Shown here: piece after piece, positions 50,011 through 62,029 of the stretch
How the letters are laid out: every line of letters begins with the position of its first letter
Numbering within the stretch: position 1 is the first letter of the stretch
Origin: Hydractinia symbiolongicarpus
Taxonomy: Eukaryota; Cnidaria; Hydrozoa; Anthoathecata; Hydractiniidae
DNA length: 64,000 nt
Assembly (NCBI RefSeq): GCF_029227915.1
Contig: NC_079884.1
Coordinates: forward strand, 9,176,001-9,240,000
Direction: 5' to 3'
The notes under the pieces: model-generated
Database searches by the model: none
What the model saw: only the letters and a program-made list of their open reading frames with translations
Told to the model about the DNA's origin: nothing
Position numbers and translations under genes: made by a program

Positions 50011-52284
50011 TAGTAACGAAGCTTCTTTCCTTTACCTGATTTTAAACATTCTTCCTTTTTACTGGTTTCTTCTAAGCAGTCTTTTTGTATAAAAATAATT
50101 TCACAAGTGCTTGTTTCCAAAATTCTGATACGCACGTGAATGCACGTGAATCAGTCATAGACATATATTTTTCGAGTAAAGCTACAAGATCCCACAGGCA
50201 CTGGATACTCTTATCTTTTCAATAGCATATTTCATTAATTTCATTGAAAATTTTACTGCGGTTGTATCTTGTTTACTGCCCCGATATATGCGTGCATATT
50301 CAATGTTCTTCACGCAGAATCAAACCATTTACATCACAACGAGTCTCTTCTCGAGGGCGAGTGGTTTTAATTTTATCATTTTACACTTAATCAAATATGA
50401 GAAAGAGTTATTAAAACTACCAAGAACAATCATGAAAACAATACACGTAATGTATACGCCTGTTAAAAATCTATAAAGAGACATTCATTTTTTGCAACTT
50501 TGAGAAGGATGCTCATTTTAAGGAGGCACTAATGAAATATGTAAAAGCCTGTGAAAAGAGCATCCTCTGAGCATTTTATTATTAAATTAGCTCTATTTTA
50601 TAAATAAGAAGGACATCCATTCGAGGGAGACACTACTAAATACTTCACATCAAAAATTAAGGGATGTAGATTTGCTCTATTAAGCAGGAGTACTCATTTA
50701 TATAGATGGGTTGGTCCAAAAACATGAAGACGTGAAAACGAGGAAGGTGAGAATGTTTTATCCTGGTTGCAACGTTATTATGTATGGCCTGTTTATATTT
50801 AAAATCTGTTTAATTTTGTTCTTGATTGTGTTTTTTTATACATTTACTTTATACAGTTCAAGTTTTGATGTGGTAGAAAAACGAAATGGGTGGCCAAACT
50901 TGGGACGGAAGAACATGAGTGCAAGAAAAATGCTTGTAAAAACATGACATTAACACAGACCTAACAAGGGTTTTTCTTGCATTTTTTGATTTTAATGTAT
51001 TGAAGGTATTGAGTTGAAATCTTGAGCATGCGTATGCTAGCTACTTACGTCTGCATTGATGTGAACTAGCCAAGATTTTTCAAAATGTTTTTAGACATCC
51101 CAACAAAATTAATAAAATAGTTCAAAATGTCTTATGTAAACATAAAATTTCACAGGGTAGAGAGATCACTACATGAAAAGTTAGACATATCCTGTTTAAG
51201 AGTGCTTGATAATAATCGGATTCAAAAACGCCGATTTTATTAAAAATAAGGTAAATTGACATTTACATGTAAATAATGTGAAATAATCCCGTTTAATTAT
51301 CCAGATAATATGATTTTAGCTCCAATTGTACAAGATAATATCGCAGCACAAGTATCGTGGTTGATTATTTGATATTTCTCGAATGATTTTTTTAAGTAAC
51401 GAAGTTAGAAAACAATTGTTTAAGGAAGCGAACATTTCAAACAAAGATAACCTTCTGTATTTAAATATAACCAATTTTTACTCGTATTGCTATGGGTTAT
51501 CTTTTTCCCTATATCCATAAAAATCAAGAAACTATGACAGTATAATACAAATTCTGATCATGCTAAAATAATGTTTCCTTTCTCTCAGTTTTTACAAACG
51601 CAATCACAACACTCAAATAACAGGGTTCCCCTACGTGAGCAAATTTGTACAAGTATTGAATGAATTTTAAAAGCATAACTTCTAATTTTGTTTCAAGTTG
51701 ACAGTGTTTTGTTTATTGTTGGTCAAAGTTCAACCCATTGAAAATCGTGACACATTCGTTGTATGAAGGACAGAGCGAAGGAAAGGCATATTTATTTGTG
51801 TAGATGTGGTAATACTTTCAATATTATGTCTTAAGAGTTGCTATTTTTGTCGTTGCATCTCACTTGAGTTTTACTTAAGAGCTAACGTAATTACGCATTT
51901 GTAAATTCCAAAGATACTTGATCAAATTCCAGCATCAAAAAATTGATAAACAAGGACAAAAAAATACGCTTAATGCCTGAATTAATTTCCAGCAATTGTA
52001 AGGTGCATGGTATAATCTAAATACAAAAAGGTCCCGCACTGATTTTAAACCACGCTGATGTGAGCATAATTCCCAACTAGCTTCGTCTGTCCAATACACT
52101 TAGCATGTCATTTAAAAATAGCTCAGGAAGGTATACTTTGCCACCCATGATTTTATGACGTCAGTGTATTATGTATTTATCTTCCCCTGCCCGCAAGTTA
52201 TTCTTTTCTGATTTAACCTTTTTAGACAGTGTTAGGTCAACAAATAAGCAGACAGCGCACTGTTCGAGTAAAACCTGTTTTTGC

Positions 52285-52286
<2 letters not shown>

Positions 52287-52316
<30 letters not shown>
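52287..52316 (+). repeat. Run of 30 adenines
   Basis: An uninterrupted A30. It could mark the 3' end of an old retroposed copy on the plus strand, but I recognise no element body upstream and no target duplication. A plain homopolymer is equally likely. Confidence 0.9.
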
Positions 52317-52318
<2 letters not shown>

Positions 52319-52377
52319 CGCAAATCTTAAACGAATTCTCACAGAGTTCGTTTGCATAAAAATCTCTACTTATTTAA

Positions 52378-52493
52378 AAGGCGACGGTGAAGATGAACAG
52401 GTCATCGGAGATTCCTTGATTGCAAACAGAAATAGTTTTGATATTTTCGATGATGAAGAAAAAAGTGTTATTACAGGACTAACTTATTCTTAA
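52378..52493 (+). CDS. Possible small terminal exon (acidic C-terminus)
   Basis: After a possible acceptor (atttaaaag) one frame stays open to TAA at 52491: GDGEDEQVIGDSLIANRNSF, then DIFDDEEKSVITGL. The composition is protein-like and acidic. No partner exon was found upstream, so this may be chance or a pseudogene remnant. Confidence 0.18.
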
Positions 52494-52599
52494 GACAAAA
52501 TTTTTAAACAGAATTATCTATTGGAAGCATTCTGATCACCAAAACAGCTTCCATTTTTTAAAATAAAAAGATTTGAAAATACGAAAAAACGCTTCTGAT

Positions 52600-52760
52600 T
52601 TTTGGAAATTCTTATATATTTTTTTCGGGAGATTTCGCAAATTTTTTCCGCGATATATGCTTTGCAGGTATCATACATGAAAATTTCTTCCGCAGATATT
52701 TTGTACTTGATGCGAATTTTTCAGCTGTGAAAATCTCTACCCTTTAAGGTAGATAGAAAT
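52600..52760. repeat. CGCGAAA-rich repeat, copy 2
   Basis: Words gagatttcgcaaattttttc, ccgcgatatatgc and atgcgaatttttc, followed by accctttaaggtagat, parallel the 41560-41690 segment. Confidence 0.4.
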
Positions 52761-54217
52761 AAGAATAGAATTAAGGTATCATTTTTTTTGTTATCATCAC
52801 GGATTAAGTCTGTAAAAGAAGATTTATAATTTTCTTTGATAGTGACTAAATTTTTGCCAACTTTTTTAAGACTGACCGACCAACTATTTAATTTTAACAA
52901 GACACCACTCTTAATTGGTAGGCAATGAGACTCAAGTTCATTGTCAGTTCAAGGTATGCTTGAAATAAATTTATTGCACATAATTCGCAGGAACTCGATA
53001 TAAAAAACTTCATTCAGGCAGGATGAAATTTCATTGCGGTTTGAATTCTCCATTTTGAATTCTCAATTTTTTTAACAAAATGCTAAGCAACAGCTTCTGC
53101 ACGAAGCGAGTAAATAAAAACTGTGGGCGGATATAATGAAAGTGAAATTAACTTCACTTGAGATTTAGGAAATCTTTTTTATAAATTTAGTTTTCTTTAC
53201 TTTTGTTTATTATTTTTGTTTGTTTGTGTGTTGGCTCAAATTAAATTCCAAATTTTAACAATAACAACTGTCTAATATTTCACTTATACAAGCGTCTGAA
53301 GAACTCAATGATGACCTGAATTTCGTCAATGGCTAAGTATATAATTGCGTTTTCGAGTGAGACACGAAAATAGTGTCGGATTCAACGCTGACCAATTTAA
53401 CGTTTGATTAAAGAAAAAAGCGATATATTTCATTCTGCCTAGCCAAAGCCAGCAGGATTCGATCCACGGATCCAAAACTGGGAACTGTAGACGAACTCAC
53501 ACGACATTAACAACACACGCAAATGTGCATATATATAGATTAGGTTAATTATGGCATATCTGTGTATCTACTTTCTTTATGATATTTTAATGTTGACATA
53601 TGGTGACTTAGGGAAAGTTATTTTATTTCCTCGAACTTCCCGCCAATTTTTTGTGATTTGGTTATCAATTGCTTATTTAAAAAAAAAAAAAAGTTTTAGG
53701 CCGCTTTCGATTGAAGCGTCCACGGCGCACTTCTAAGTGTTTGGGAGTTAGCGCCCGATATGATAGATTTCCATTATAGTAAAGATGGTAGCTTTTTCGT
53801 AATTTTTATTCTTTGTTAAAAAAGATGTTTGTCTGATCGAATTATCCCAACTTCAGAAGCAGCCAAAACACATGAAAACAATTCTAGTGCGCTTGAGATG
53901 AATGAAAAGTGATCTGAGACAACAGTATTTTTGTTGTTTTGTTGTATCTCTGATGTTGTTTTATATATATGTTGGTGAATGTTGTTGTGTTATCAAAGAT
54001 GCATACCAGAGATTTGCGATTTACGACTTTTTCTATTTATAAAAGATAACTTCCACAGAATTATGGTTTTTCTTCTTATACTAAAATTACTAATACAATT
54101 CTTGTCTGTAAGGTTTTTAACATTTTGATGCTCTAGGAAGCTTATAATCAGGTTCCTTATAAAAGTAAGTAAAATAAAAATAAATATGGTACATCCATAA
54201 TACGGTAAGAAAACATG

Positions 54218-54300
54218 TCGACGTCGTTTAGACCGTCGATGTCGTTTGCACCGTAGACGTCGTTTGTACCTTGTGTCGTGTGTACCGTGCGTCGTTTGTG
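54218..54300. repeat. 18-bp degenerate tandem repeat
   Basis: Five imperfect units of cgtcgtttgtaccgtaga. CpG content is high for the neighbourhood. The minus strand gives an R/K-rich fake frame. Confidence 0.85.
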
Positions 54301-56603
54301 TAAACACTTGTGAAGTAAGACCACAAATTTACTTTCGTAATATTGTTAAAATGTAGAAAATTTCCTCCAAGATAATAAAACCGAAATTTCCATTTTCAGA
54401 TGGTTTCTTTTTTTAACACCAACAGTGAATTGTTGGCGTTAAAATTGTACAATCTTAAACTGTGCATAATTTTCTTGCAGCCATTCCCTTGTAATTTGTG
54501 GGGGTGGGTGAGGGGCTGGAGGGGGTGGATTTTGTTTACTTCCAGCAACAAATTTGTAAAGATAAATTGATGTTGACTATCTAAACTGATGTTTTAGTTT
54601 ACATTACCCATAGAACTGATCATTCTATAGCAGACGCGCTTAATAATGTCTTTAACAGATTTTGTAAGAAATTTGCCAGCATTTCACCGAAGACAGTATG
54701 TTCCAAGTTCAAAATGTTAATTTGTGTTCGCTAAAATCAAATTCTCAATTTTTTGTTTGTTTGTGAGTCTTGAGTCTGTTTCAATTTTTGAGCGACATAC
54801 TGCATATGTACAATATATAACACTCAGAGCAGGCAATTTGAAAAAACTCTCTATATAGCGAACGTCTCTCCAAAAGCGGAAATTTCTCTGCGGTTCTGAT
54901 CGTGTCTACTGTAAGTGTAAATCATAAGAACAAAAAACCGCTGTCAATTTGAAAATCACACACGCATATTCAGCGGATTTATCTCAAGTCAATGAACTCT
55001 GTACATACGCAAAAAATTCCATTTTTTTCCTCCTCTCTTCAAACTTTATGCAATGGTGCGAGTAGCTTTGCAATTGAACTTTTTTGAAAATTTTTACTTC
55101 TGCAGGAGAGGTTATATAATCCATTTGACAAAATTCATCAAACTTAAGCCTGGTTCTTATCCTTCGTTACATGATTTCATAGTCGTGCTTAAGACACGCA
55201 AATAAGGAAACAAGCTTTTCGAAAATTCATTTGATTAACGTAGTTAACTAAATTTAAATTAATTCTAAACCGCCTAGAAAACCTCTGATACACAGTTAAT
55301 AAAGTTGCTACTAAAATAACCTTTCCCCCATTTTTTGTTGTGTAGGGATTAGCTGAAAGACTTCACTTCGACTGAGCAAGGGTGCTTGAATCCAACATTG
55401 GTTTGAAGAGGGGAGGGAAAATGTAGGAGAAATATTAGCAATTATTGACAAAATACATTTCCCAGGATGTTTTATGATGTCGTCCATGATTGGAGGATGC
55501 CCAAAATAATAAAAAGCACCACGAAAGTTTAAATGAAGTTGGATATATAAATTAAAATAATTTTCAACTCAAAAACTTATTTTCCTTTTACAAAATATAA
55601 GTACTCTATTCTTCGAATAATTTGGAAATGTTGGCAAAGTGATGTTATTTTCTGACAGTTTTTTCTACTTTTTCTAAATTTCTTGTTACAGACAGGATAC
55701 ATATATCATATGTCATGGAGGTAGAAATATGTTTATTTCTACGTCATGCATATATCGATAAGAGTGGAGACCATTAATTAGTTGAAAATGTTGAGAAAAT
55801 GGAAGAAATTTCACTAATCACGCATGTTCGTTATTTTCTACACATAGACAAAAAACGCGTATTAATATAAGTGATTAGCCGAAATCGTACTACAAATTGG
55901 GCGCTTGGTACAAACAAACCGTACATTTGAGTGTTTGTGAAAACGCTTTTTTTACAAAAATCTTCTAAAATTAAATCTAAATTTTCTTTAAATTTTATTA
56001 CGACTCTACCTTGTGCGAGTCGCCGAACAACAAGTTGCCAGACTTTTTGACATGTAAAACAAGCGCTATTTTTAGCAACTGGCACAATTTGCAATGTCAA
56101 TTTGTCGTTATGTACTAGTTTAAGCTGGTTTTAATGTTAAGGAAATGATATGTCAAAATATTGCACAGTTTTTTGGTTCGTTAAAACGCGACAATAAGTA
56201 GAAACCTTATTCATGGGAAGTGAAAGAGGGTATAAGTGTCAAGGCGCTAGAGGAGGAGAGCTATCAGTTGTCGTGAGGGGCCTAAAAGTATCGTAGATCC
56301 CTCCCCCCCTGAACTGCGCTGCGGCACGGCTGCTGAAGGAACATTCATGATGCCAATGATGACTTCGAAGACCGCACCAACTGGCTTGGTCTGCTACATA
56401 AAAATGTTTTTACTGTTATTCAATTTAACATGCTGCAACTATCGCTCAAAATTTTAATATCTTCACATAAAAACCGGTGAATCTTCACCTAAAAACGTTG
56501 CAGAATGAAACATAGTAGACCCAAAGGATAATTTAGTCAATTTATTATAAATACCAGTATTGTTTACATCTTTGTGAGCGCTGAATCATTTATAACTGAG
56601 GCC

Positions 56604-56668
56604 CGTTTCCAAGATATTTAGCCTCAAAGTTTTAAGTGCATTGCAATGGCTTTATCTATTAATTTAAA
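56604..56668 (+). repeat. Dispersed block, copy 2
   Basis: cgtttccaagatatttagcc followed by tcaaagttttaagtgcattg and caatggc matches 41919-41981. Confidence 0.7.
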
Positions 56669-57384
56669 TGTGTAAAAATGACCATCGGGTTAGCATTTTG
56701 ATATTTCTATAACTCGAACTTAACACGTAACATCGGAATGTAAAGTTAACTAGGTATATCATTATTGTCTCACAGTGACAGGCTGTGAGTCTATGGGGTC
56801 AGCCAGGTTTGCATAGTCCTAACTCTCTATGTATTGTGCCTGACTTGGGTAGAAATACCTCGTAAACCACCAAAAAGAAACCTCTTTGTACCTCAGGTGT
56901 ACACGCAATCGGTCATGATCTTGTGGGTTGCAGAGAGTTCCCACTAAAAAAAGAACTAACTAAAAAAAGCAACCGGAGCAGCTGAATCCAAGGCACTGTT
57001 ACCATCCCGAAAAGGAAAAAATGGCTTTGTGTGACTTTTTAGTTCTAGTGGGAGTTTTCATCTGCTCAACAATTCATCTAAGGAGAAAAGTATCGTGTAT
57101 TCGACGCTGGACTGGTCATTATTCTTATGTTCACTCTTTTGTTTTAAACAATCAAGCAGTTTATTTTAATCTAAAATACCGACCTGATGTTTTTATGAAT
57201 ACCTCTACTTTCTAACCGGTACAGTCATTTTATAGGCAGCCGCATTTGTTAAAAAACGCGTGTTAAATGCTATAACATCAATGTTTTAGTATCTACAACT
57301 TCATTAATTTTATAAGCATCTAATCATAACACGTTTTATATCTCTTCTTCAACATAACATCGCCTTCTATTTACACTCTCCATC

Positions 57385-57530
57385 CAGGGGCGTATCCAAC
57401 ATTTTTAACATGTCAGTCACATTTTTTGCGAAGGAAAAAAAAAGCGCAGCAATTTGCTGCGCCCAAAACAGCTGGGGTCATAAGGGGCGCTGTAAGCCCC
57501 TCATGGCGGCTGTGGGGCGCAGCCCCGGAA
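57385..57530. mobile_element. GC-rich hairpin element, hAT-like start
   Basis: Starts caggggcgtatccaac, a typical first word of hAT-type non-autonomous elements. Inside is a perfect hairpin gcgcagcaa-t-ttgctgcgc (57444-57462), then ggggcgctgtaagcccc and ggggc-gca-gcccc (57514-57526). The block is far richer in G+C than its surroundings. The right end was not found, so it may be truncated or longer than given. Confidence 0.5.
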
Positions 57531-59075
57531 ACTTTCGCTATTTTAAGCCTCTACGCATTAAAAACGGCCTAAATAATGTCCAAATTATTAGTTTTGTTAG
57601 AGATGTTTTTTGCTCTAAAGTTTTGAATGGACAAGAAAATAACAAACCATCTTTTAAAGGGTTTCAAAAAAGTGTATGAAAATTAAAAACAACAGTGTAA
57701 ATTCAAATATTTTAAGACTGTTTCGCCCAATATCAGGGCTCGTCAGCATGTCAAGGAAATGGCTAATAACGTAATGTTAGCTATTCCAGACATGGACAGT
57801 CTGCTATATGCTAAAGTAGGCTTAACTAGGGGAAGCTGAATTGTTTTAACCAGAATTACAAAAATGGTTGGCTTTAAAATTATCATCACATCCTTCATCA
57901 ACACCTTGCAGACAAAACAGAATATGAGCTTGAGCATGAGTATTTTTAGCATTTAATGATGTAAATACAGGTTCAACTTTGCACTTTGCACCCCAGTTAA
58001 GAAAATAGGAAATTTGGTTTTTGGTTTTTGATGCATCTGTACAGAGGCACATCATAACTTTTCTTACCACTGGAAAATTAAAGTATTTGGCGAAAGGTGG
58101 CAAAAATTTCCCATGTTCAAAGTACTAACCATGCTATCGCAACTAGTCTACCAAAACAAAATAAACCAAGCCTGATAGTACAAGTAAAAACAGTTTCATT
58201 CCCCACAAAGTCTATTGTGTTACACCAGTTTAATTGTACAAAGCGTCATCATCATATGTAAGATGGAATACATAAATGACTTACCTTGATGTTCTTCTTA
58301 GCAAAAAAGTAAAACAGAATTCTTACTATATATATACCTGAGGGTAAAGGAAAAACCCTAATGATGGAATGTTGCAGCATGTCAACCAGTGTATTGTCAC
58401 CAACATGTAGCTAGGACATGTAGCTGTACAAACAAATCTCCAGTGACTTTAAGAGCTAAAAATAATTATCCCAGGAAATAAGTAAATTGTCGAAACTAAC
58501 TTCTGTATTATACAACATGTTGAATGTAGAACCACAGAATAAAACATATATGCACCCTTTTGGTTGGTCACTGCCTATTCTGCAAAATGCATTTGCTTAA
58601 ATACTATTCAATTGATAACCTAATAAATAAAGGACAAACAAAAATTTTATCACTTAAACCATAGTCGTAATCATGATTAAGCTTTTGTACCAATATAATT
58701 TAAGTTGAACATTCCGGTACTTTACAATTTCTTTGGACTGGTTAAAAAATTCAGGCTTAAACTAGTTTTATCAATTCCTATCTGACTTATTTCAATCATA
58801 AAAATTGCTTTTAATGGTTTTTGTACTTGTATCTGTGTTAAAACAGATATGCTGTAAAACATGTCTTATCGGTGTCCCCGAAAATTCCTAAATTAAAGAA
58901 CTTAAGAACTACAATGATAGGTCAATGTATATTGGGCTCTCTTTCATCGATCTGGTCCAAAACTATACCATTTCAAGTTTAAGCCATTGTTTTAATTTTT
59001 GCACAAGTTATTTGAGTTTTATCATTAGCAAAAAGTATGCTTTTTTATACTACCCACATAAAATTGCCACTTTGA

Positions 59076-59097
59076 CAATACACCTCTTCACAGTGTC
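59076..59097 (+). repeat. Left terminal inverted repeat
   Basis: A 22-base match to the reverse of 61442-61463 with no mismatch. Confidence 0.9.
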
Positions 59098-59566
59098 GAT
59101 ATTCCGCGCTATTCCGTTCCGTAAAATATCAATCATCGCACAATATATCACGTGATAAAATAGCTTTGGTAGGTAAACTTTTGGTTTCAAAGGGCGGTAG
59201 CAGTCAGTAGCTTTTGAAAAAACAAAATAGTTGTAAATATTTTTTAAAGTTTTTTAAGGAGTTTACAGACCACAAACGGAAATGATCAGAGCTAATATTC
59301 TTATTCATATTTCTTAAAAAACACGCGCTCAGCAAATGTCACCATTAGCCAAATTCATACGGCGCGGTCAAGTTCGTCTGAATTCACTTGTAGGGAAAAA
59401 AATCATAATGGCGGCGATTGTTTCGATGTACTTGGCTAGATAAATAATAATAAATCGAAGAAAAACGTTGTATATTGCGAAAGTATATAGTTTATTTATG
59501 ATATCGATTATTAAAGTTTATAAACATGGACAATACAAAGGATGTTAGCAATTATAGCTTTGAAGA

Positions 59567-60007
59567 ATGTTCAAAAATATAGGTCAGTGTGCCACAGGAA
59601 ATGTTCAAGAACTGCAGATAAAAATTAGAAAGTTTATGCGATATCCTCGTTTAGTAAAACGTCTAGAAGACAAAGCAAATAAAAATTACAAGTTTAGTTG
59701 TAGCTTAGATCCCACAGATATTCCTCCAACTACAGCTAAATGGTGTAAAAAGGATGAGGATCTACCACTTATCAATGAAGATATATTTAAGAACTACTGC
59801 AAAATGAAAACATATGGTAGTTTAGGCCAGCAAGAAAAGGCTATTAGAATGTTACAGAGTAGAAAGATAGTAACTGTTAAAACTTTAGTTGATAATTTGT
59901 GTACTTATGTAAAAGCAATGGTCAAAAAGTCATATGGTACTGAAGCAAGGCCAGCAGTGCTTGTTTTTGAAAATGGGTACCCTCAAAAAGGTGAAAGTAA
60001 GGCATAA
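59567..60007 (+). CDS. Truncated transposon accessory protein (YqaJ-associated type, N-terminal part)
   Basis: 146 residues from ATG at 59567. The N-terminal VQELQIKIRKFMRYPRLVKR looks like a SAP-type helix pair. The region TYVKAMVKKSYG and AVLVFENGYPQKGE resembles the part that precedes the SWIM zinc finger in the second protein of ISL2EU-type elements, but the Cys-x-Cys of the finger and the nuclease domain are absent. An upstream ATG (59526) opens a short protein-like frame (MDNTKDVSNYSFEECSKI) that reaches a stop at 59580, so the true start may lie there with a small frame break or intron. It overlaps the THAP frame tail-to-tail by 86 bases, which fits a central deletion. Function as an intact protein is unlikely. 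Confidence 0.5.
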   Translation: MFKNIGQCATGNVQELQIKIRKFMRYPRLVKRLEDKANKNYKFSCSLDPTDIPPTTAKWCKKDEDLPLINEDIFKNYCKMKTYGSLGQQEKAIRMLQSRKIVTVKTLVDNLCTYVKAMVKKSYGTEARPAVLVFENGYPQKGESKA

Positions 60008-60746
60008 GACAGTCTAATAGCATGTTAAATTGGGGCATTGTTAAACCACATAAATATTGAAAATTTGACGGATTTTTAATGTTAGAAAAAGTAAACTGTT
60101 TTGAAGTAATAGACATATTATCAGAACGTATTTTTCTGTTATTATTTACCAATAGCTTGTTTTGAAATTTCATAGTTGCAAGTTCCTTATTTAACCTGGC
60201 GATTTTTTCTTGGGATTCGGTAAGCTCTTTATTTAGTCTTAAAATTTCAGCATTTGCTTTTTCCAATTTTTTTCTGTATTGTAACTTTGAAGGGTTACGT
60301 TTTTTAGAAGAGATATATGTACTAGACTTTGTTAGGGTTCTTCGTGCTTTTGATGAGCATGGAGTGTTTATATTTTGGTTCATTATATTTCTGGCAGTTA
60401 CCAACTTTTGTTTAGCATTTCTTAATCTTTTTTTGTAAAGTTCTGTGGCTGATTTTTTTACCAAGTTATTAGCATTCTCATATTTCTGTTCAAGCTTTTG
60501 GAAACTTCTTTCTGAAACGACAACATCTGGCAAGTCTGTCACTGATAATCTCTTATTAGAGCTCCAGTGTTCACAGCAAATATACCCATTATTCCAGTTA
60601 ATACCATCTGTTTTTAAAATCTTCCGATATTGCGATTTTAAAGATTCTAATCTTGGTAAACGATAAAATTTTAAAGGTTTCCCATCAATACCCAAAGTTG
60701 TGTGGTTGTTGAAACACAAGGCTGATGCACAAGACCACTTAACCAT
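59922..60746 (-). CDS. THAP-domain transposase, N-terminal part
   Basis: 274 residues. Residues 1-65 are a THAP zinc-binding DNA domain (C6-x4-C11, then C-x2-H in ICCEHW; FYRLP in the middle). A coiled coil follows (about 155-205, KANAEILRLNKELTESQEKI). The last 50 residues (YLCGLTMPQFNMLLDCLMPY, then QALLALLQY) resemble the start of the DDE_4-type transposase region. The DDE catalytic residues are missing, so the protein could bind DNA but not cut it. The start has a good context (aacaatgg). It could be expressed as a repressor-like remnant, but a relic is the simplest view. Confidence 0.65.
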   Translation of the reverse strand: MVKWSCASALCFNNHTTLGIDGKPLKFYRLPRLESLKSQYRKILKTDGINWNNGYICCEHWSSNKRLSVTDLPDVVVSERSFQKLEQKYENANNLVKKSATELYKKRLRNAKQKLVTARNIMNQNINTPCSSKARRTLTKSSTYISSKKRNPSKLQYRKKLEKANAEILRLNKELTESQEKIARLNKELATMKFQNKLLVNNNRKIRSDNMSITSKQFTFSNIKNPSNFQYLCGLTMPQFNMLLDCLMPYFHLFEGTHFQKQALLALLQYHMTF

Positions 60747-61441
60747 TGTTTGTTGTAGTTTTTAGCTAGCTAACGTTTGTAATGACACCTTCCAGTATAT
60801 TCGGAAAGGTCTTCACCAAGTGTTAAACTATACGATTATGCAGCTAAATGTTTATAATAACGTTATAACATAATTCAAAGCTGGACGTTTTGTGTTTAAC
60901 TCCATTTGCTTCACTTTAGAAGCCCAACAAACCCCCCATTATGGATTTTTTTCCCCACAAGCAAAACATTAGCGCCCATTCCTCCGGCCTATGAATTTGG
61001 CTAATGCGGAGTATTTTCCTTTCACTTTTGCGCTACCCTTTCCAGTAGAAAACATCTGATTGGTAGATTCGATAAGCCTAGCACTTATTTCTCAGGAAAT
61101 TTTATTTTGTGGAACATGCACTGAGAGCTAGTTATCGATCGCAATACGAGCCAATACAGAGAATCGGTAAATTAATGCCGAAAACCAATTAATTCTCAAG
61201 AAGATAATAAGCATCGCCAACATTGCGCATTAACGTGTATAATAAAAACAAACTTTGACATAAATGGTAGAACAGGAGCGTAATGAACAGTGATTAATTG
61301 ACATGGTATTTACAAGTAAAAACGCATCAAATCTACTAACTACTTATTCAGTACTTTAGACTGTCGCTAGCTGTTTACCTACCTTAGGTAGCAATATTTA
61401 ATTTGGATACTATAGCAACGTGAGTTTGCGCATGACCAAAG

Positions 61442-61463
61442 GACACTGTGAAGAGGTGTATTG
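61442..61463 (-). repeat. Right terminal inverted repeat
   Basis: Exact reverse complement of 59076-59097. Confidence 0.9.
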
Positions 61464-61974
61464 GTTATGAATTATTAATTTTTTTTAAAAATTCACAGAC
61501 TTGTACTAATATCAAAATTCCTCAGATGATATATCCTAGTAGTAAGCTATTAACATCTGCAGGAAGTTATTATCAGTCTATGTGTGCTCTGGGCCTATTT
61601 TGTGAAAATTAAAAATTGGTATAAAAAGGCTTTTTCAAATGAAAGTTAGATGGTGCATGCTTTTATTAGCTACATATTACAAGTGTTAAAGATAACAAGA
61701 ATAATAAAGCATTATCTTTTTAACATAAAGCAATTGCAGAACACTCTAAGTTTTTGGTCAACAACAAATGCAGAGTGGGTTATTGTGGGTGGGTTATTGT
61801 GGGTTATTATACATATGTTCCAATATCTATAGCTAATCAACTGTAATTATATTTTTGACATAAAGACTTGATTTAATGTAATAACTTTACGTATCTTTCT
61901 TGCACATTTAAAAAATTATTGCATCTCATTGCAGCACACATGGTGAGTCACCATACCTGGTTGCAAAGTCATTG

Positions 61975-62029
61975 ATTGCTTTCGTTTGGTCCGAAAGAAC
62001 CCTCCTAATTGCTTTCGTTTGGTCCGAAA
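61975..62029 (+). repeat. 22-base direct repeat, two copies
   Basis: attgctttcgtttggtccga plus aa occurs at 61975 and 62008, 33 bases apart, without change. Confidence 0.9.

Larger units (their letters stand above)
48643..59075. other. Intergenic region with minisatellites and repeat fragments
   Basis: Contains copy 3 of family B (49358-49460), a 15-bp minisatellite (49591-50010), a 30-A run (52287-52316), a CGCGAAA-type repeat (52600-52760), an 18-bp degenerate tandem repeat (54218-54300), a dispersed block (56604-56668) and a GC-rich element start (57385-57530). An open stretch on the minus strand at 58103-57846 shows no recognisable domain. No gene supported. Confidence 0.55.
59076..61463. 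mobile_element. Internally deleted THAP/ISL2EU-like DNA transposon
   Basis: Terminal inverted repeats of 22 bp (caatacacctcttcacagtg at 59076 and its reverse ending 61463). Inside them are long imperfect sub-terminal inverted blocks: ccattagccaaattcata at 59341 pairs with 60990-61006, and cttgtagggaaaaaaatcat at 59387 pairs with 60934-60961. TA (or AT) directly outside the cacctc end can be read as the target duplication. It encodes a THAP-domain protein on the minus strand and a convergent frame on the plus strand, the gene layout known for ISL2EU elements (transposase plus a YqaJ-type nuclease). Both frames are cut off where they meet, so the centre was deleted. Superfamily assignment is inference. 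Confidence 0.75.

Noticed and set aside
49595-50092. 165- and 144-residue pentapeptide-repeat frames
   Set aside because: The 15-bp repeat keeps frames open on both strands; there is no promoter, splice or domain support.
53455-53480. tRNA-like B box (ggattcgatcc)
   Set aside because: The flanks do not form a T-stem and no A box or cloverleaf is found, so it is neither a tRNA nor a clear SINE head.
55831-56100. 89-residue minus-strand frame with several cysteines
   Set aside because: It has no ATG at its start, no splice context and no recognisable domain.
57846-58103. 85-residue minus-strand frame
   Set aside because: Coherent but without a recognisable domain or flanking exons; it may be element debris, so it was not called as a gene.
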